From assembly GCF_010907035.1 (NCBI RefSeq), contig NZ_QUMK01000037.1:1-53165 (forward strand): 53,165 nt of DNA, given 5' to 3'. The DNA comes from Rhodopseudomonas sp. BR0M22 (GTDB lineage Bacteria; Pseudomonadota; Alphaproteobacteria; Rhizobiales; Xanthobacteraceae). The notes under the pieces are model-generated. The model was not told the origin of the DNA. It did no database searches and was given only the letters and a program-made list of their open reading frames with translations. This document shows, one piece after another, positions 7,308 to 15,398 of this stretch. Each line of letters starts with the position of its first letter. Positions within the stretch are counted from its first letter, which is position 1. The translations under genes were made by a program, and so were the position numbers.

Positions 7308-8075
7308 CTATCGGCTGAGCGCCGAGCCCCAGCTTTGCGCGGTGCGGGCGATCCAGTCGCGGTACAGCGTCAGCGGGGTGACGCCGGTGAGGCCGCCGCA
7401 GCCGGCGCTGTTGCCGGGGCCGGTCGACCACGACACCACGCCGATCACCACCAGCCGGTCGTTCTGCGCCTGCAGCGCCGGGCCGCCGGAATCGCCGGTG
7501 AAGGCGCCTAAGCCCGCGCTGCCGCCGGTGGCGGCGGGATCGGTGAGGCGGATCTGCAGCCGGCCGGGGCGGCCGGTCGCGGTCAGCGTCGCGCTGCGGG
7601 CAGTGCCGCCGCTCTTGCCGTCGCCGCGCCGGGTGACGCCGATGCCGGCGACGGTGAAGTCCTGGCCGGCGGCGAGCGGATCCTCCGGCGCCGCGATCGG
7701 CAGCGGCGCCTTGCCGGGCAGCGGCGCGGCGAGCTTGAGCAGCGCGACGTCGGCGCTGGCGCGGTGGCCGAGGATCGCGCCCATGTCGAATTCCGGATGC
7801 GCCGCGACGCGGGCGACATCGCGCAGGCTGGGCTGCCGCTGCGCGTCGTAATGCACCACCTTGTAGTCCGCGCCGGGGCCGACGCAGTGCGCGGCGCTCA
7901 GCACCAGATCGGGCGCGATCAGCGTTCCCGAACAGAAATTGCCGCGCGAGCCGACGATGGTGACCAGGGCGCGGGAAAGCGCGCCGGTCGCCTCGGGCGC
8001 GCCGCCGACCATTGCGGCGGCCGGTGAGGCCAGCGCGGCGACGAGCAGACAGCCGAATGTGAGCGAGCGGATCAT
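7308..8075 (-). CDS. Secreted trypsin-like serine protease (S1 family)
   Basis: Starting at MIRSLTFGCLLVAALASPA, the protein has 255 residues with a signal peptide cleaved near AAAM. The S1 triad is visible: histidine in LVLSAAHCVG, aspartate in SADVALLKLA and serine in TGDSGGPALQ. Cysteines in SAAHC, FCSGTL and AGCGGLT could form the usual disulfides. It should act in the periplasm or outside the cell. It faces against the GTA genes and is not a prohead protease of the HK97 or ClpP type, so it does not replace the missing GTA gp4. An upstream in-frame start at 8129 is possible but would bury the signal peptide. Confidence 0.85.
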   Translation of the reverse strand: MIRSLTFGCLLVAALASPAAAMVGGAPEATGALSRALVTIVGSRGNFCSGTLIAPDLVLSAAHCVGPGADYKVVHYDAQRQPSLRDVARVAAHPEFDMGAILGHRASADVALLKLAAPLPGKAPLPIAAPEDPLAAGQDFTVAGIGVTRRGDGKSGGTARSATLTATGRPGRLQIRLTDPAATGGSAGLGAFTGDSGGPALQAQNDRLVVIGVVSWSTGPGNSAGCGGLTGVTPLTLYRDWIARTAQSWGSALSR

Positions 8076-8140
8076 GCCGGCGCGTTTCGCCCGCCGCCGC
8101 GGCGCTGTCAATCGCCGATCACCAACCATGAGGAACCACC

Positions 8141-8710
8141 ATGCCGATGCTGCTGCTGGCCGGGCCGGCCGCCGAGCCGTGGACCATCACGGATCTGAAG
8201 AGCTTCCTGCGCGTCGAGCACGACGCCGACGACGCGGTGATCGCCTCGCTGCTGACCGCGGCGCGGGCCCAGATCGAAGCCTGGACCGGCAAGATGCTGC
8301 TGGCGCAGCGCTGGCGGCTGGTGCTGGATGCCTGGCCGCGCGACGGCCGCATCGTGCTGCGTGGCGGCCCGCTGCGGGCGCTGATCGCGGTGCGGACCTA
8401 CGACGCGCACGGCGCCGCGCACGATGTCGATCCCGCCGGCTTCGTGCTCGATCTCGCCGCCGACGTGATCGCGGCGCCGCGCTGGGCGCTGCCGGAGCCG
8501 GGGCGCCCGGTCGCCGGCATCGAGCTCGACCTCGAACTCGGCTACGGCACCGCGCCGGACGATGTCCCGCCGCCGCTGCGCCACGCGGTGCGCCTGCTGG
8601 CGGCGCAGTGGTACGACAACCGCGGCGACGCTGCGTCCGGAGCCGGCTCCGCGGTGCTGCCTGGCGGCGTCGCTGCGATGATCGCGGGCTATCGCACGGT
8701 GACGCTGTGA
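8141..8710 (+). CDS. GTA head-tail adaptor (gp6-like)
   Basis: This 189-residue protein opens with the typical connector helix region (EPWTITDLKSFLRVEHDADD, then VIASLLTAARAQIEAWTGK). This is the head-tail connector family that joins portal to stopper (RcGTA gp6, HK97 gp6-like). The ATG follows AGGA. Its stop overlaps the GTG start of the next gene (GTGA). It is the first GTA gene after the gap in which portal, protease and capsid should stand, and it has no portal partner in the window. Confidence 0.85.
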   Translation: MPMLLLAGPAAEPWTITDLKSFLRVEHDADDAVIASLLTAARAQIEAWTGKMLLAQRWRLVLDAWPRDGRIVLRGGPLRALIAVRTYDAHGAAHDVDPAGFVLDLAADVIAAPRWALPEPGRPVAGIELDLELGYGTAPDDVPPPLRHAVRLLAAQWYDNRGDAASGAGSAVLPGGVAAMIAGYRTVTL

Positions 8711-9027
8711 TCGATCCCGGCCGCTTGAACCGCCGGCTGACACTGCTGGCGCCGGTCGAGACCGACGACGGGCAGGGCGGCGTGGCGCGGAGTTACGCGG
8801 CGCAGGCGGTGGTGTGGGCCAGCGTGACGCCGCTCGCCGCGCGCGAGGGCGTCGCGGCCGATCAAGATCTTGCCGCGCTGCGCGCCAAGATCACGCTGCG
8901 CGCCGGCGTGGCGCTGTCACGCGCGCACCGGCTCGCGGACGGCGACAGCGTGTACCGCATCATCGCCTGGCGCAGCCGCGAGCGCGGCGCGCTGCTCGAG
9001 ATCGACGCCGAGACGGAGCAGACATGA
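8707..9027 (+). CDS. GTA head closure / stopper protein (gp7-like)
   Basis: This 106-residue protein has a GTG start overlapping the gp6-like stop. The sequence PGRLNRRLTLLAPVETDDGQ, the tryptophan in VVWASVTPL and the late segment DGDSVYRIIAWR are typical of phage head-tail joining/closure proteins (SPP1 gp16/HK97 gp10 type). It should form the ring that closes the head after packaging. Its end overlaps the next start (ATGA), continuing the tight GTA operon. Confidence 0.85.
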   Translation: MIDPGRLNRRLTLLAPVETDDGQGGVARSYAAQAVVWASVTPLAAREGVAADQDLAALRAKITLRAGVALSRAHRLADGDSVYRIIAWRSRERGALLEIDAETEQT

Positions 9028-9434
9028 CCCCTGCCAGCGTTGCGCTGCGCGCGGCGATCCACCGCGCGCTGATCACCGACACCGCGCTGCTCGCCGCGCT
9101 CGGCGGGCCGCGGATCTACGACGAGCCGCCGCGCGAGGCGGCGTTTCCGTTCGTCACCCTCGGCGAAGCGCGGATCAGCGACGTCTCCGCCGACGACGCG
9201 CCGACCCAGGAGCATCAACTGACGCTGCACGCCTGGTCGCGGCAGGGCGGCCACAAGGAGGCGCACCTCATCACCGGCGCGCTGCTGCAGGCGCTGGATG
9301 ATGCGCCGCTGGCCCCGTCCGGCCATCGCCTCGTCAATCTGCGGTTCGCGCTCGCCGACATCCGCCGCGAGCCCGACGGCCGCACCTATCACGCCTTGGT
9401 GCGATTTCGCGCCGTCACCGAACCAGTTAGTTAG
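9024..9434 (+). CDS. GTA tail terminator, DUF3168 family (gp8-like)
   Basis: This 136-residue protein matches the DUF3168 / tail completion pattern: an N-terminal helix (ALRAAIHRALITDTALLAAL), the turn RIYDEPPREAAFPFVTLG, and the strand QLTLHAWSRQGGHKEAH. Members cap the tail tube and connect it to the stopper. The ATG overlaps the previous stop, so translation is probably coupled. Confidence 0.87.
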   Translation: MTPASVALRAAIHRALITDTALLAALGGPRIYDEPPREAAFPFVTLGEARISDVSADDAPTQEHQLTLHAWSRQGGHKEAHLITGALLQALDDAPLAPSGHRLVNLRFALADIRREPDGRTYHALVRFRAVTEPVS

Positions 9435-9446
9435 CAGGAGCCGCGC

Positions 9447-9854
9447 ATGGGCGCACAGAAGGGCAAGGATCTGCTGCTCAAGATCCACGACGGCACCAAC
9501 TACGTCACCGTCGCCGGCTTGCGCAGCCGCAAGATCGCGTTCAACGCCGAACTGGTCGATATCACCCACGCCGAATCCGCCGACCGCTGGCGCGAGCTGC
9601 TGGCCGGCGCCGGGGTGCGCCGCGCCTCGATCTCCGGCCGCGGCCTGTTCAAGGATTCCAGCTCCGACGCGCTGGTGCGCAGTGCGTTCTTCAGCGGGCT
9701 GATCAGCGACTGCCAGGTGGTGGTGCCGGATTTCGGCAGCATCGCCGGGCCGTTCCAGATCGCCAGCCTCGAATTCGCCGGCGAACACAACGGCGAAGTC
9801 ACCTTCGACCTGACGCTGGAGAGCGCCGGCGCGCTCGGCTTCGTCGCCATCTAG
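9447..9854 (+). CDS. GTA major tail tube protein (gp9-like)
   Basis: This 135-residue protein starts MGAQKGKDLLLKIHDG and contains LRSRKIAFNAELVDITHAES and WRELLAGAGVRRASISGRG, hallmarks of the TP901-1/HK97-like tail tube family in GTA clusters. It should polymerise into the tail tube. The start follows AGGAG. Length and order match RcGTA gp9. Confidence 0.9.
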   Translation: MGAQKGKDLLLKIHDGTNYVTVAGLRSRKIAFNAELVDITHAESADRWRELLAGAGVRRASISGRGLFKDSSSDALVRSAFFSGLISDCQVVVPDFGSIAGPFQIASLEFAGEHNGEVTFDLTLESAGALGFVAI

Positions 9855-9863
9855 GAGGACACG

Positions 9864-10181
9864 ATGGCCAACAGACATCGCGGCGAGATCGAAGCCGAAC
9901 TCGGCGGCCGCACCCGCACGCTGGTGCTGACGCTCGGCGCGCTCGCCGAACTCGAAGCCGCGTTCGCTGCCACTGATCTCGTCGCACTGGCGCAGCGCTT
10001 CGGCAGCGGGCATCTGTCGGCGCGCGATCTGGTCCGGATCATCGCCGCGGGCCTGCGCGGCGCCGGCGAGGCGGTGCGCGACGACGAGGTCGCGGCGATG
10101 AAGGTGAGCGGCGGCGCCGCCGGCTATGCCGGCATCGCGGCCGAGTTGCTGGCAGCGACCTTCGGCGAGGCCGCGGCGTGA
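9864..10181 (+). CDS. GTA gp10-like tail assembly chaperone
   Basis: This 105-residue protein begins MANRHRGEIEAELGGRTRTL, followed by LTLGALAELEAAFAATDLVA, the pattern of the 'gene transfer agent family protein' gp10, thought to act as a tail assembly chaperone. The ATG follows AGGAGG. Its stop overlaps the GTG start of the next gene. RcGTA has gp10 and gp10.1 in the same order. Confidence 0.85.
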   Translation: MANRHRGEIEAELGGRTRTLVLTLGALAELEAAFAATDLVALAQRFGSGHLSARDLVRIIAAGLRGAGEAVRDDEVAAMKVSGGAAGYAGIAAELLAATFGEAAA

Positions 10182-10381
10182 CGCCGTTTCCGTGGGCGGA
10201 GGCGATGCAGTTCGGCCTCGGCGTGCTGCGGCTGCCGCCCGATCAGTTCTGGCGGATGACGCCGCGCGAACTCGCCGCCGCGATCGCCGGCCTGCGCGGC
10301 GGCGCAACGGCGCCGCTCGGCCGCGCCGCGCTCGACGAGCTGATGCGGCGCTATCCGGATCACCAGGAGCTGATGCGATGA
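10178..10381 (+). CDS. GTA gp10.1-like tail assembly chaperone (rcc01693 family)
   Basis: This 67-residue protein has a GTG start overlapping the upstream stop. The sequence FPWAEAMQFGLGVLRLPPDQ then FWRMTPRELAAAI is characteristic of the small GTA chaperone that follows gp10. It ends in an ATGA overlap with the tape measure gene. The short length is normal for the family. Confidence 0.85.
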   Translation: MTPFPWAEAMQFGLGVLRLPPDQFWRMTPRELAAAIAGLRGGATAPLGRAALDELMRRYPDHQELMR

Positions 10382-10971
10382 CGAGCGATGGCACCAGCGA
10401 GAGCTGCGACTGCGGCTGCGTCGAGGAGACGACGCAGAAGGTGGAGCAACTCACCACCAAGACCCAGGCGCTCAGCAGCGAAGCCAAGGGCTTCGCGCGG
10501 GCGATGACCTCGGCGTTCTCGCAGTCGATCACCGGCGGCAAGCAGTTCGAGGACGTGCTGAAGTCGCTGGCGCTGAAGGTCTCGGATCTGGCGGTCAAGG
10601 CGGCGCTGAAGCCGCTGACCACCAGTCTCGCCAGCGGCTTCGACAGCCTGTTCTCGGGATTGTTCGGCGGCACCACCGCCAAGAACGCCGACGGTGCGAT
10701 CAAGCCGTTCGCATCGGGCGGCGTGATCGGCACGCCGACCTACTTCCCGATGCTCGGCGGCGGCGTCGGTCTTGCCGGCGAGGCGGGCCCCGAGGCGATC
10801 CTGCCGCTGTCACGCGGCGCCGACGGCCGGCTCGGCGTCGCCTCCAGCGGCGGCGCCACCACGGTGAACATCCAGATCGCGACGCCCGACGCCGACAGCT
10901 TCCGCCGCTCCGAGACTTACCTCACCGGCCAGATCGCCCGCGCCGTCGCGCGCGGCCAGCGCGGGCTTTGA
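10378..10971 (+). CDS. GTA short tape measure protein (gp11-like)
   Basis: This 197-residue protein starts in an ATGA overlap with gp10.1. An N-terminal coiled stretch (ETTQKVEQLTTKTQALSSEA) and FARAMTSAFSQSITGGKQFE precede the conserved C-terminal region FASGGVIGTPTYFPMLGGGV and GEAGPEAILPLSRG found at the end of many tape measure proteins. GTA tape measures are about 200 residues, matching their short tails, so this is not a truncated long phage protein. It should set tail length and help DNA pass the envelope. Confidence 0.88.
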   Translation: MTSDGTSESCDCGCVEETTQKVEQLTTKTQALSSEAKGFARAMTSAFSQSITGGKQFEDVLKSLALKVSDLAVKAALKPLTTSLASGFDSLFSGLFGGTTAKNADGAIKPFASGGVIGTPTYFPMLGGGVGLAGEAGPEAILPLSRGADGRLGVASSGGATTVNIQIATPDADSFRRSETYLTGQIARAVARGQRGL

Positions 10972-10990
10972 GCCCGCGGCCTTCCATCCA

Positions 10991-11110
10991 CGCCATTGCG
11001 AGCACAGCGAAGCAATCCAGTTCCTTGATGTGCTGAGCCTGGATTGCTTCGTCGCGGAGCCCGTGGCCGGACGGCGCGTCGCGCCGATCCGGGTGCTCCT
11101 CGTAATGACG
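10991..11110. repeat. Palindromic repeat A, copy 2
   Basis: CGCCATTGCGAGCACAGCG and AAGCAATCCAG are answered by CTGGATTGCTTCGTCGCGG and CTCCTCGTAATGACG. This is the same family as 7221-7305 and 30524-30606, with a longer central part. It separates the tape measure and distal tail genes, which are otherwise expected to be adjacent. Confidence 0.85.
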
Positions 11111-11126
11111 ATGAAGGACTCATCGC

Positions 11127-11765
11127 ATGACCTCCTTCCACGAAATCCTGTTTCCGCTCGACGTCGCGCTGAAAAGCGCGGGCGGGCCGGAGCGGCGCAC
11201 CGAGATCGTCGGCTTCGGGTCGGGCCGCGAACAGCGCAACGCGCGCTGGGCGGACTCGCGGCGGCGCTACGACGCCGGTTACGGCGTCAAGACGTTCGAG
11301 GCGCTGCAGCAGGTGGTGGCGTTCTTCGAGGAGCGCCGCGGCCCGCTCACCGGCTTCCGCTGGCGCGACCGGCTGGATTGCAGCTCCGCCGCGCCCGGTG
11401 CGCCGATCTCGCCGCTGGACCAGGGCATCGGCATCGGGGACGGAGCGCGCGCCAGCTATCAACTCGTCAAGACCTACGGCGCGGGCTTTGCGCCCTATGT
11501 GCGCACCATCGCCAAGCCGGTCGCCGGCAGCGTTCGCGTCGCGGTCGGCGGTGTCGAGGCTGCGGCCGCCGCGTTCGCCTGCGATTCCGCCACTGGTCTC
11601 GTCACCTTCGCGCCCGGCCATCTGCCGCCGTCCGGCGCCGCCGTGACTGCCGGATTTCAGTTCGACGTGCCGGTGCGGTTCGATACCGACTACCTCGAAA
11701 TCGATCTCTCGGCGTTTGCGGCCGGCGCCATTCCGAAGATCCCGCTGGTCGAAATCAAGGTGTGA
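11127..11765 (+). CDS. GTA distal tail protein, DUF2460 (gp12-like)
   Basis: This 212-residue protein carries the DUF2460 pattern: FHEILFPLDVALKSAGGPER, QQVVAFFEERRGPLTGFRWR and FRWRDRLDCSS. DUF2460 proteins form the distal tail ring (RcGTA gp12). The C-terminal half is rich in beta strands and ends IPLVEIKV. In RcGTA the hub gene gp13 follows directly. Here its counterpart starts about 10.7 kb later, beyond flagellin and acyl-CoA genes. Confidence 0.88.
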   Translation: MTSFHEILFPLDVALKSAGGPERRTEIVGFGSGREQRNARWADSRRRYDAGYGVKTFEALQQVVAFFEERRGPLTGFRWRDRLDCSSAAPGAPISPLDQGIGIGDGARASYQLVKTYGAGFAPYVRTIAKPVAGSVRVAVGGVEAAAAAFACDSATGLVTFAPGHLPPSGAAVTAGFQFDVPVRFDTDYLEIDLSAFAAGAIPKIPLVEIKV

Positions 11766-11826
11766 AACACGCAACGAAACGCGTCGCGGCGCCCCGCCGG
11801 CCGTGAACGAAACCTTGCCCGGCGGA

Positions 11827-11861
11827 CGTCCGATTGGGTGAAGGCGACGCCCGATCGGACG
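11827..11861. other. Inverted repeat upstream of flagellin
   Basis: The arms cgtccgattggg (11827-11838) and cccgatcggacg (11850-11861) pair in 11 of 12 positions around an 11-base loop. There is no T-run, so a classical terminator is unlikely. It lies 100 bases before the flagellin ATG and 60 bases after gp12, so it could be a leader structure, an operator, or the boundary of the GTA transcript. Confidence 0.45.
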
Positions 11862-11962
11862 TTGGCCGGTTCAACGATCCTTTCCGCGGCGAAATTGAGA
11901 ATGGCGAGCCGACAGAAAAGTTCGGCTCAACGACACGTCATTGCCCAGAAAGGCAAAAGTCC

Positions 11963-14638
11963 ATGTCCGGTATCGTTCTTTCCAACGCCGTTCGCCAGAA
12001 TCTCTCGTCGCTCCAGGCTACGGCTGATTTGCTCGCCACCACCCAAAGCCGCCTGTCGTCCGGCAAGAAGGTGAACTCGGCGCTCGACAATCCGACCAAC
12101 TTCTTCACCGCCGCTTCGCTCGACAGCCGCGCCAGCGACATCAACAACCTGCTCGACGGCATCGGCAACGGCGTGCAGATCCTGCAGGCCGCCAACACCG
12201 GCATCACCTCGCTGAACAAGCTGGTGGACAGCGCCAAGTCGATCGCCAACCAGGCTCTGCAGACCACTGCCGGTTACGCCACCAAGTCGAACGTGTCGGC
12301 GACCATCTCCGGCGCCACTGCGGACGACCTGCGCGGCACCCAGAGCTTCAGCAACGCCGTGGCCAGCAGCAACGTCGTGTTCGACGGCACCGCCGGCGGC
12401 ACCAATGCGGCCTCGAGCACCGACACCCTCGGTGGCACGATCGTCAGCATCGCGGCTTCTGCGGCCGTGACCGTCGTCGGCGCCGCCGACAACACCGGTC
12501 TCGGCAACGCCCTGACGGTGGGAACGGCCAGCGGCTCTGCCACCGGCGCGTCCAAGATCAGCGATCTGACCAATGGTCTGACCACGACCGCGACCGGCCC
12601 TGCCGCCGGCGACGCGATCACCGTCAACGGCAAGACCATCACCTTCACCACCGCCGGTGCGGCGAAGGCGGACTCCGAAGGCAACTATACGATCGGCCTC
12701 GACCAGAACCTGACGGCTCTGCTCAAGACCGTCGACACCATCAACAACAACACCACGAACGCCTCGCAGGTGACTGGTGGTAAGCTTGAGCTGCACTCGG
12801 GCACCAACAGCCCGCTGACCATCAGCGACAACGCTGGCGGCGCGGTGCTTGCCAAGCTCGGCCTCGATTCCACCTCGGGCAAGGTCGATACCGCGGCTGC
12901 GACCAGCTCTGCGGCGAACATCTCGGGCTCGACCCAGTTGTTCAACACCCACGGTGGTCTCTCCACCACGGCGATCGCCGATGGCACCACCCTGTCGGTG
13001 AACGGCAAGACCATCACCTTCAAGACCTCGGACGCGCCGCAGGGCAACGATATCGCTTCGGGCACCGGTGTTCTCGGCCGTATCGGCACCGACGGCAACG
13101 GCAACTCGACGATCTATCTCGGCAACCAGGGCAACTTCACCAACGCCACCGTCGGTGACGTGCTGACCGCGATCGATCTGGCCAATGGTGTCAAGTCGGC
13201 TTCGATCTCGAACGGCGTTGCGACGATCTCGACCAGCGCCGGCCAGACCGAGTCCTCCGTCGCCGGCGGCATCGTGACCATCCAGAGCTCGTCGGGTGCC
13301 GACCTGAATCTGACCGGTCCGACCGATCTGCTGAAGAATCTCGGCCTGACCACCGCGACCGGCGCCGGCCCGCTGACCTTGACCAAGCCGCGTACCACGA
13401 GCGGTACGACGCTGGGCACCCTGGTTCAGGACGGTTCGACGCTGAACGTGAACGGCAAGACCATCACCTTCAAGAACGCCGCGGTGCCGACGGCTTCCGC
13501 GTCGCACACCGGCATCTCCGGCAATGTCGAGACTGACGGCAACGGCAACTCGACGGTGTACCTGCAGAAGGGCACGCTCGACGACGTGATGAAGGCGATC
13601 GACCTTGCCACCGGCGTCCGCAAGGCGACTCTCGGCAATGCCGGTGCGGTGATTTCGACCGCCACTGGTACGGCCAACTCGTCGATCACCAACGGCATGC
13701 TGAAGATCTCGACCGGTCTGCAGTCCGATCTCAGCATCACCGGCACCGGCAACGCCATGTCGGCGCTGGGCCTCACCGGCCCGAGCGGCACCGACAGCTC
13801 GTTCTCCGCGTCGCGCGGTGCGAGCGCCGGCAGCCTCAACGGCAAGACCTTGAGCTTCACCTCCTTCAACGGCGGTGCGGGCGTCAATGTCACCTTCGGC
13901 GACGGCACCAACGGCACCGTCAAGTCGCTGGCCCAGCTCAACGTTGCGCTGGCCGCCAACAACATGTCGGCGGCGATCGACAACGCCACCGGCAAGCTGA
14001 CGATCTCGACCTCCAACGACTACGCTTCCCACACCCTGGGCGGCAACGAGGGCGGCGAGCTCGGCGGCACGGCGTTGACGAGCCTGACCTTCACCACGCC
14101 CCAGGCGCCGGTTGCGGACGTCAATGCCCAGAACACCCGCGCGGGTCTGGTCAAGCAGTTCAACGACATCCTGAACCAGATCAAGACCACGGCTCAGGAC
14201 GCTTCGTTCAACGGCGTCAACCTGCTGAACGGCGACAACCTGAAGCTGGTGTTCAACGAAACCGGTAAGTCGACGATCTCGATCCAGGGCGTCACGTTCG
14301 ATCCGACCGGCCTCGGTCTGTCGAACCTGTCGTCGGGCGTCGACTTCATCGACAACAAGGCCACCAACGCGGTCCTCGACAAGCTGAGCGCCGCCTCGAC
14401 CACGCTGCGGTCGCAGGCCTCGGCGTTCGGTTCGAACCTGTCGGTTGTGCAGGCACGTCAGGACTTCTCGAAGAGCCTGATCAACGTGCTGCAGACCGGT
14501 TCGGCGAACCTGACGCTGGCCGACACCAACGAGGAAGCGGCGAACAGCCAGGCGCTGAGCACCCGCCAGTCGATCGCGGTGTCCGCGCTGTCGCTGGCCA
14601 ACCAGTCTCAGCAGGGCGTCCTGCAGTTGCTGCGTTAA
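11963..14638 (+). CDS. Giant flagellin with DUF1522-like inserted repeats
   Basis: This 891-residue flagellin has a conserved D0/D1 N-terminus (NAVRQNLSSLQATADLLATT and SRLSSGKKVNSALDNPTNFF) and C-terminus (ending LANQSQQGVLQLLR, with LINVLQTGSANLTLADTNEE). Simple rhizobial flagellins have about 300-400 residues. The extra 500 or so residues carry a repeated unit starting near residues 222, 347, 497 and 626, each with (V/L)NGKT followed by about 125-150 residues. This fits the DUF1522 inserts of long Bradyrhizobium/Rhodopseudomonas flagellins. It would form the filament, with the inserts exposed on the surface. The protein is serine/threonine/glycine-rich and lacks cysteine. A start further upstream is rejected because the D0 motif begins at 11963. 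Confidence 0.9.
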   Translation: MSGIVLSNAVRQNLSSLQATADLLATTQSRLSSGKKVNSALDNPTNFFTAASLDSRASDINNLLDGIGNGVQILQAANTGITSLNKLVDSAKSIANQALQTTAGYATKSNVSATISGATADDLRGTQSFSNAVASSNVVFDGTAGGTNAASSTDTLGGTIVSIAASAAVTVVGAADNTGLGNALTVGTASGSATGASKISDLTNGLTTTATGPAAGDAITVNGKTITFTTAGAAKADSEGNYTIGLDQNLTALLKTVDTINNNTTNASQVTGGKLELHSGTNSPLTISDNAGGAVLAKLGLDSTSGKVDTAAATSSAANISGSTQLFNTHGGLSTTAIADGTTLSVNGKTITFKTSDAPQGNDIASGTGVLGRIGTDGNGNSTIYLGNQGNFTNATVGDVLTAIDLANGVKSASISNGVATISTSAGQTESSVAGGIVTIQSSSGADLNLTGPTDLLKNLGLTTATGAGPLTLTKPRTTSGTTLGTLVQDGSTLNVNGKTITFKNAAVPTASASHTGISGNVETDGNGNSTVYLQKGTLDDVMKAIDLATGVRKATLGNAGAVISTATGTANSSITNGMLKISTGLQSDLSITGTGNAMSALGLTGPSGTDSSFSASRGASAGSLNGKTLSFTSFNGGAGVNVTFGDGTNGTVKSLAQLNVALAANNMSAAIDNATGKLTISTSNDYASHTLGGNEGGELGGTALTSLTFTTPQAPVADVNAQNTRAGLVKQFNDILNQIKTTAQDASFNGVNLLNGDNLKLVFNETGKSTISIQGVTFDPTGLGLSNLSSGVDFIDNKATNAVLDKLSAASTTLRSQASAFGSNLSVVQARQDFSKSLINVLQTGSANLTLADTNEEAANSQALSTRQSIAVSALSLANQSQQGVLQLLR
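12626..13861 (+). repeat. In-frame repeats inside flagellin
   Basis: The sequence AACGGCAAGACCATCACCTT occurs at 12626, 13001 and 13451, with a degenerate copy at 13838. The spacings of 375, 450 and 387 bases are all multiples of three. A second shared element, GACGGCAACGGCAACTCGAC, occurs near 13091 and 13539. The repeats encode the surface-exposed domain units and offer sites for recombination that would change flagellin length in frame. Confidence 0.75.
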
Positions 14639-14649
14639 CGACACCGAAG

Positions 14650-14684
14650 GGGCCGGCGGCGGCGACGTCGCCGGCCCTTTCTTC
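14650..14684 (+). terminator. Rho-independent terminator of flagellin
   Basis: The stem gggccggcg (14650-14658) pairs perfectly with cgccggccc (14669-14677) around a ten-base loop and is followed by TTTCTTCC. It starts 12 bases after the flagellin stop and 20 bases before the next start codon, so the FlbT-like gene may be expressed only by partial read-through or processing. Confidence 0.75.
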
Positions 14685-14703
14685 CTGATCCTGGAGAGAA
14701 CAA

Positions 14704-15258
14704 ATGCCGTTCGCCGAGATGACCGCCACGCACGCCGCCAAGACGCAGCGCCGAAAGCCGTCATCCGGACTGAAGATCACGCTGAAGCCTTTCGAGCGGA
14801 TCGAGATCGGCGCCCTGACGTTGATCAACGGCTGGACGGAAGCGTCGACCTTCTCGATCGAAGGGCTCGCGCCGGTCCTGCGCCAAGCCAACACCATTCT
14901 CGAAGATCGCGCCGACACCAGCCTGCGCCAGGTCTATCTGCGTCTGCAGAAGCTGTATCTGCGACGGGACGGGGCGACGATCGAAAGCTATACCGAAGCC
15001 ACCGAGCGCCTGCTCGAAGAGATGCCCGCTGCCGCTGCCGCGGTCGACAACGCCAACAAGGCGATCGGCGAAGACCGGCTCTATACCGCGCTGAAGATCT
15101 ATCGCGATCTGCTCGACGAGACCGACGCGGGATGGTCCGAGCAGACGTCGGAACCCGCTGTGATCAAGCAGGGCGATCGTCAAACGACGCCGTCCGTCGA
15201 GTTCGTGCGCGACCGCCGGAAATATCGCGCGGGCAACGCTCGCAGCAGCTCCGTCTGA
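14704..15258 (+). CDS. flbT: FlbT-like flagellin regulatory protein
   Basis: This 184-residue protein is preceded by GGAGAG. The core LKITLKPFERIEIGALTLIN, VYLRLQKLYLRR and DRLYTALKIYRDLLDET follows the FlbT pattern (usual length 130-145): a small beta N-terminus, then helices ending in a 'yKALK..r.L' motif. FlbT binds flagellin mRNA and controls its translation or stability in alphaproteobacteria. This copy has about 20 extra N-terminal residues and a basic 40-residue tail. Its place directly behind the flagellin gene supports the call. The sequence is divergent, so the symbol is tentative. Confidence 0.62.
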   Translation: MPFAEMTATHAAKTQRRKPSSGLKITLKPFERIEIGALTLINGWTEASTFSIEGLAPVLRQANTILEDRADTSLRQVYLRLQKLYLRRDGATIESYTEATERLLEEMPAAAAAVDNANKAIGEDRLYTALKIYRDLLDETDAGWSEQTSEPAVIKQGDRQTTPSVEFVRDRRKYRAGNARSSSV

Positions 15259-15271
15259 GGGCGGCACGGAC

Positions 15272-15295
15272 CGCCACCGAAATTTGGGGGTGGCG
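15272..15295 (+). other. Hairpin after flbT-like gene
   Basis: The arms cgccacc (15272-15278) and ggtggcg (15289-15295) pair perfectly around a ten-base loop, 14 bases after the flbT-like stop. No T-run follows. It may be a weak terminator or an mRNA 3' end structure. Confidence 0.35.
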
Positions 15296-15398
15296 ACTCT
15301 CCGACACCCGAACTAGGGTCCCGTGCAATTACGGGGTCAGGCTTCTCGCCCGTCCTTCGTAGGGACGATTTGTCGTACTGTTTCAGACACTTGCGGTC

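Noticed and set aside
6663-8140. Degenerate portal, prohead protease or capsid gene
   Set aside because: I read both strands. The only convincing proteins are a small secreted one and a trypsin-like exported protease; neither resembles HK97-type head proteins.
11927-14764. Long reverse-strand open frame (about 945 codons) opposite the flagellin
   Set aside because: It is arginine-rich and low-complexity, matches no family, and is produced by the codon bias of the flagellin gene on the other strand.
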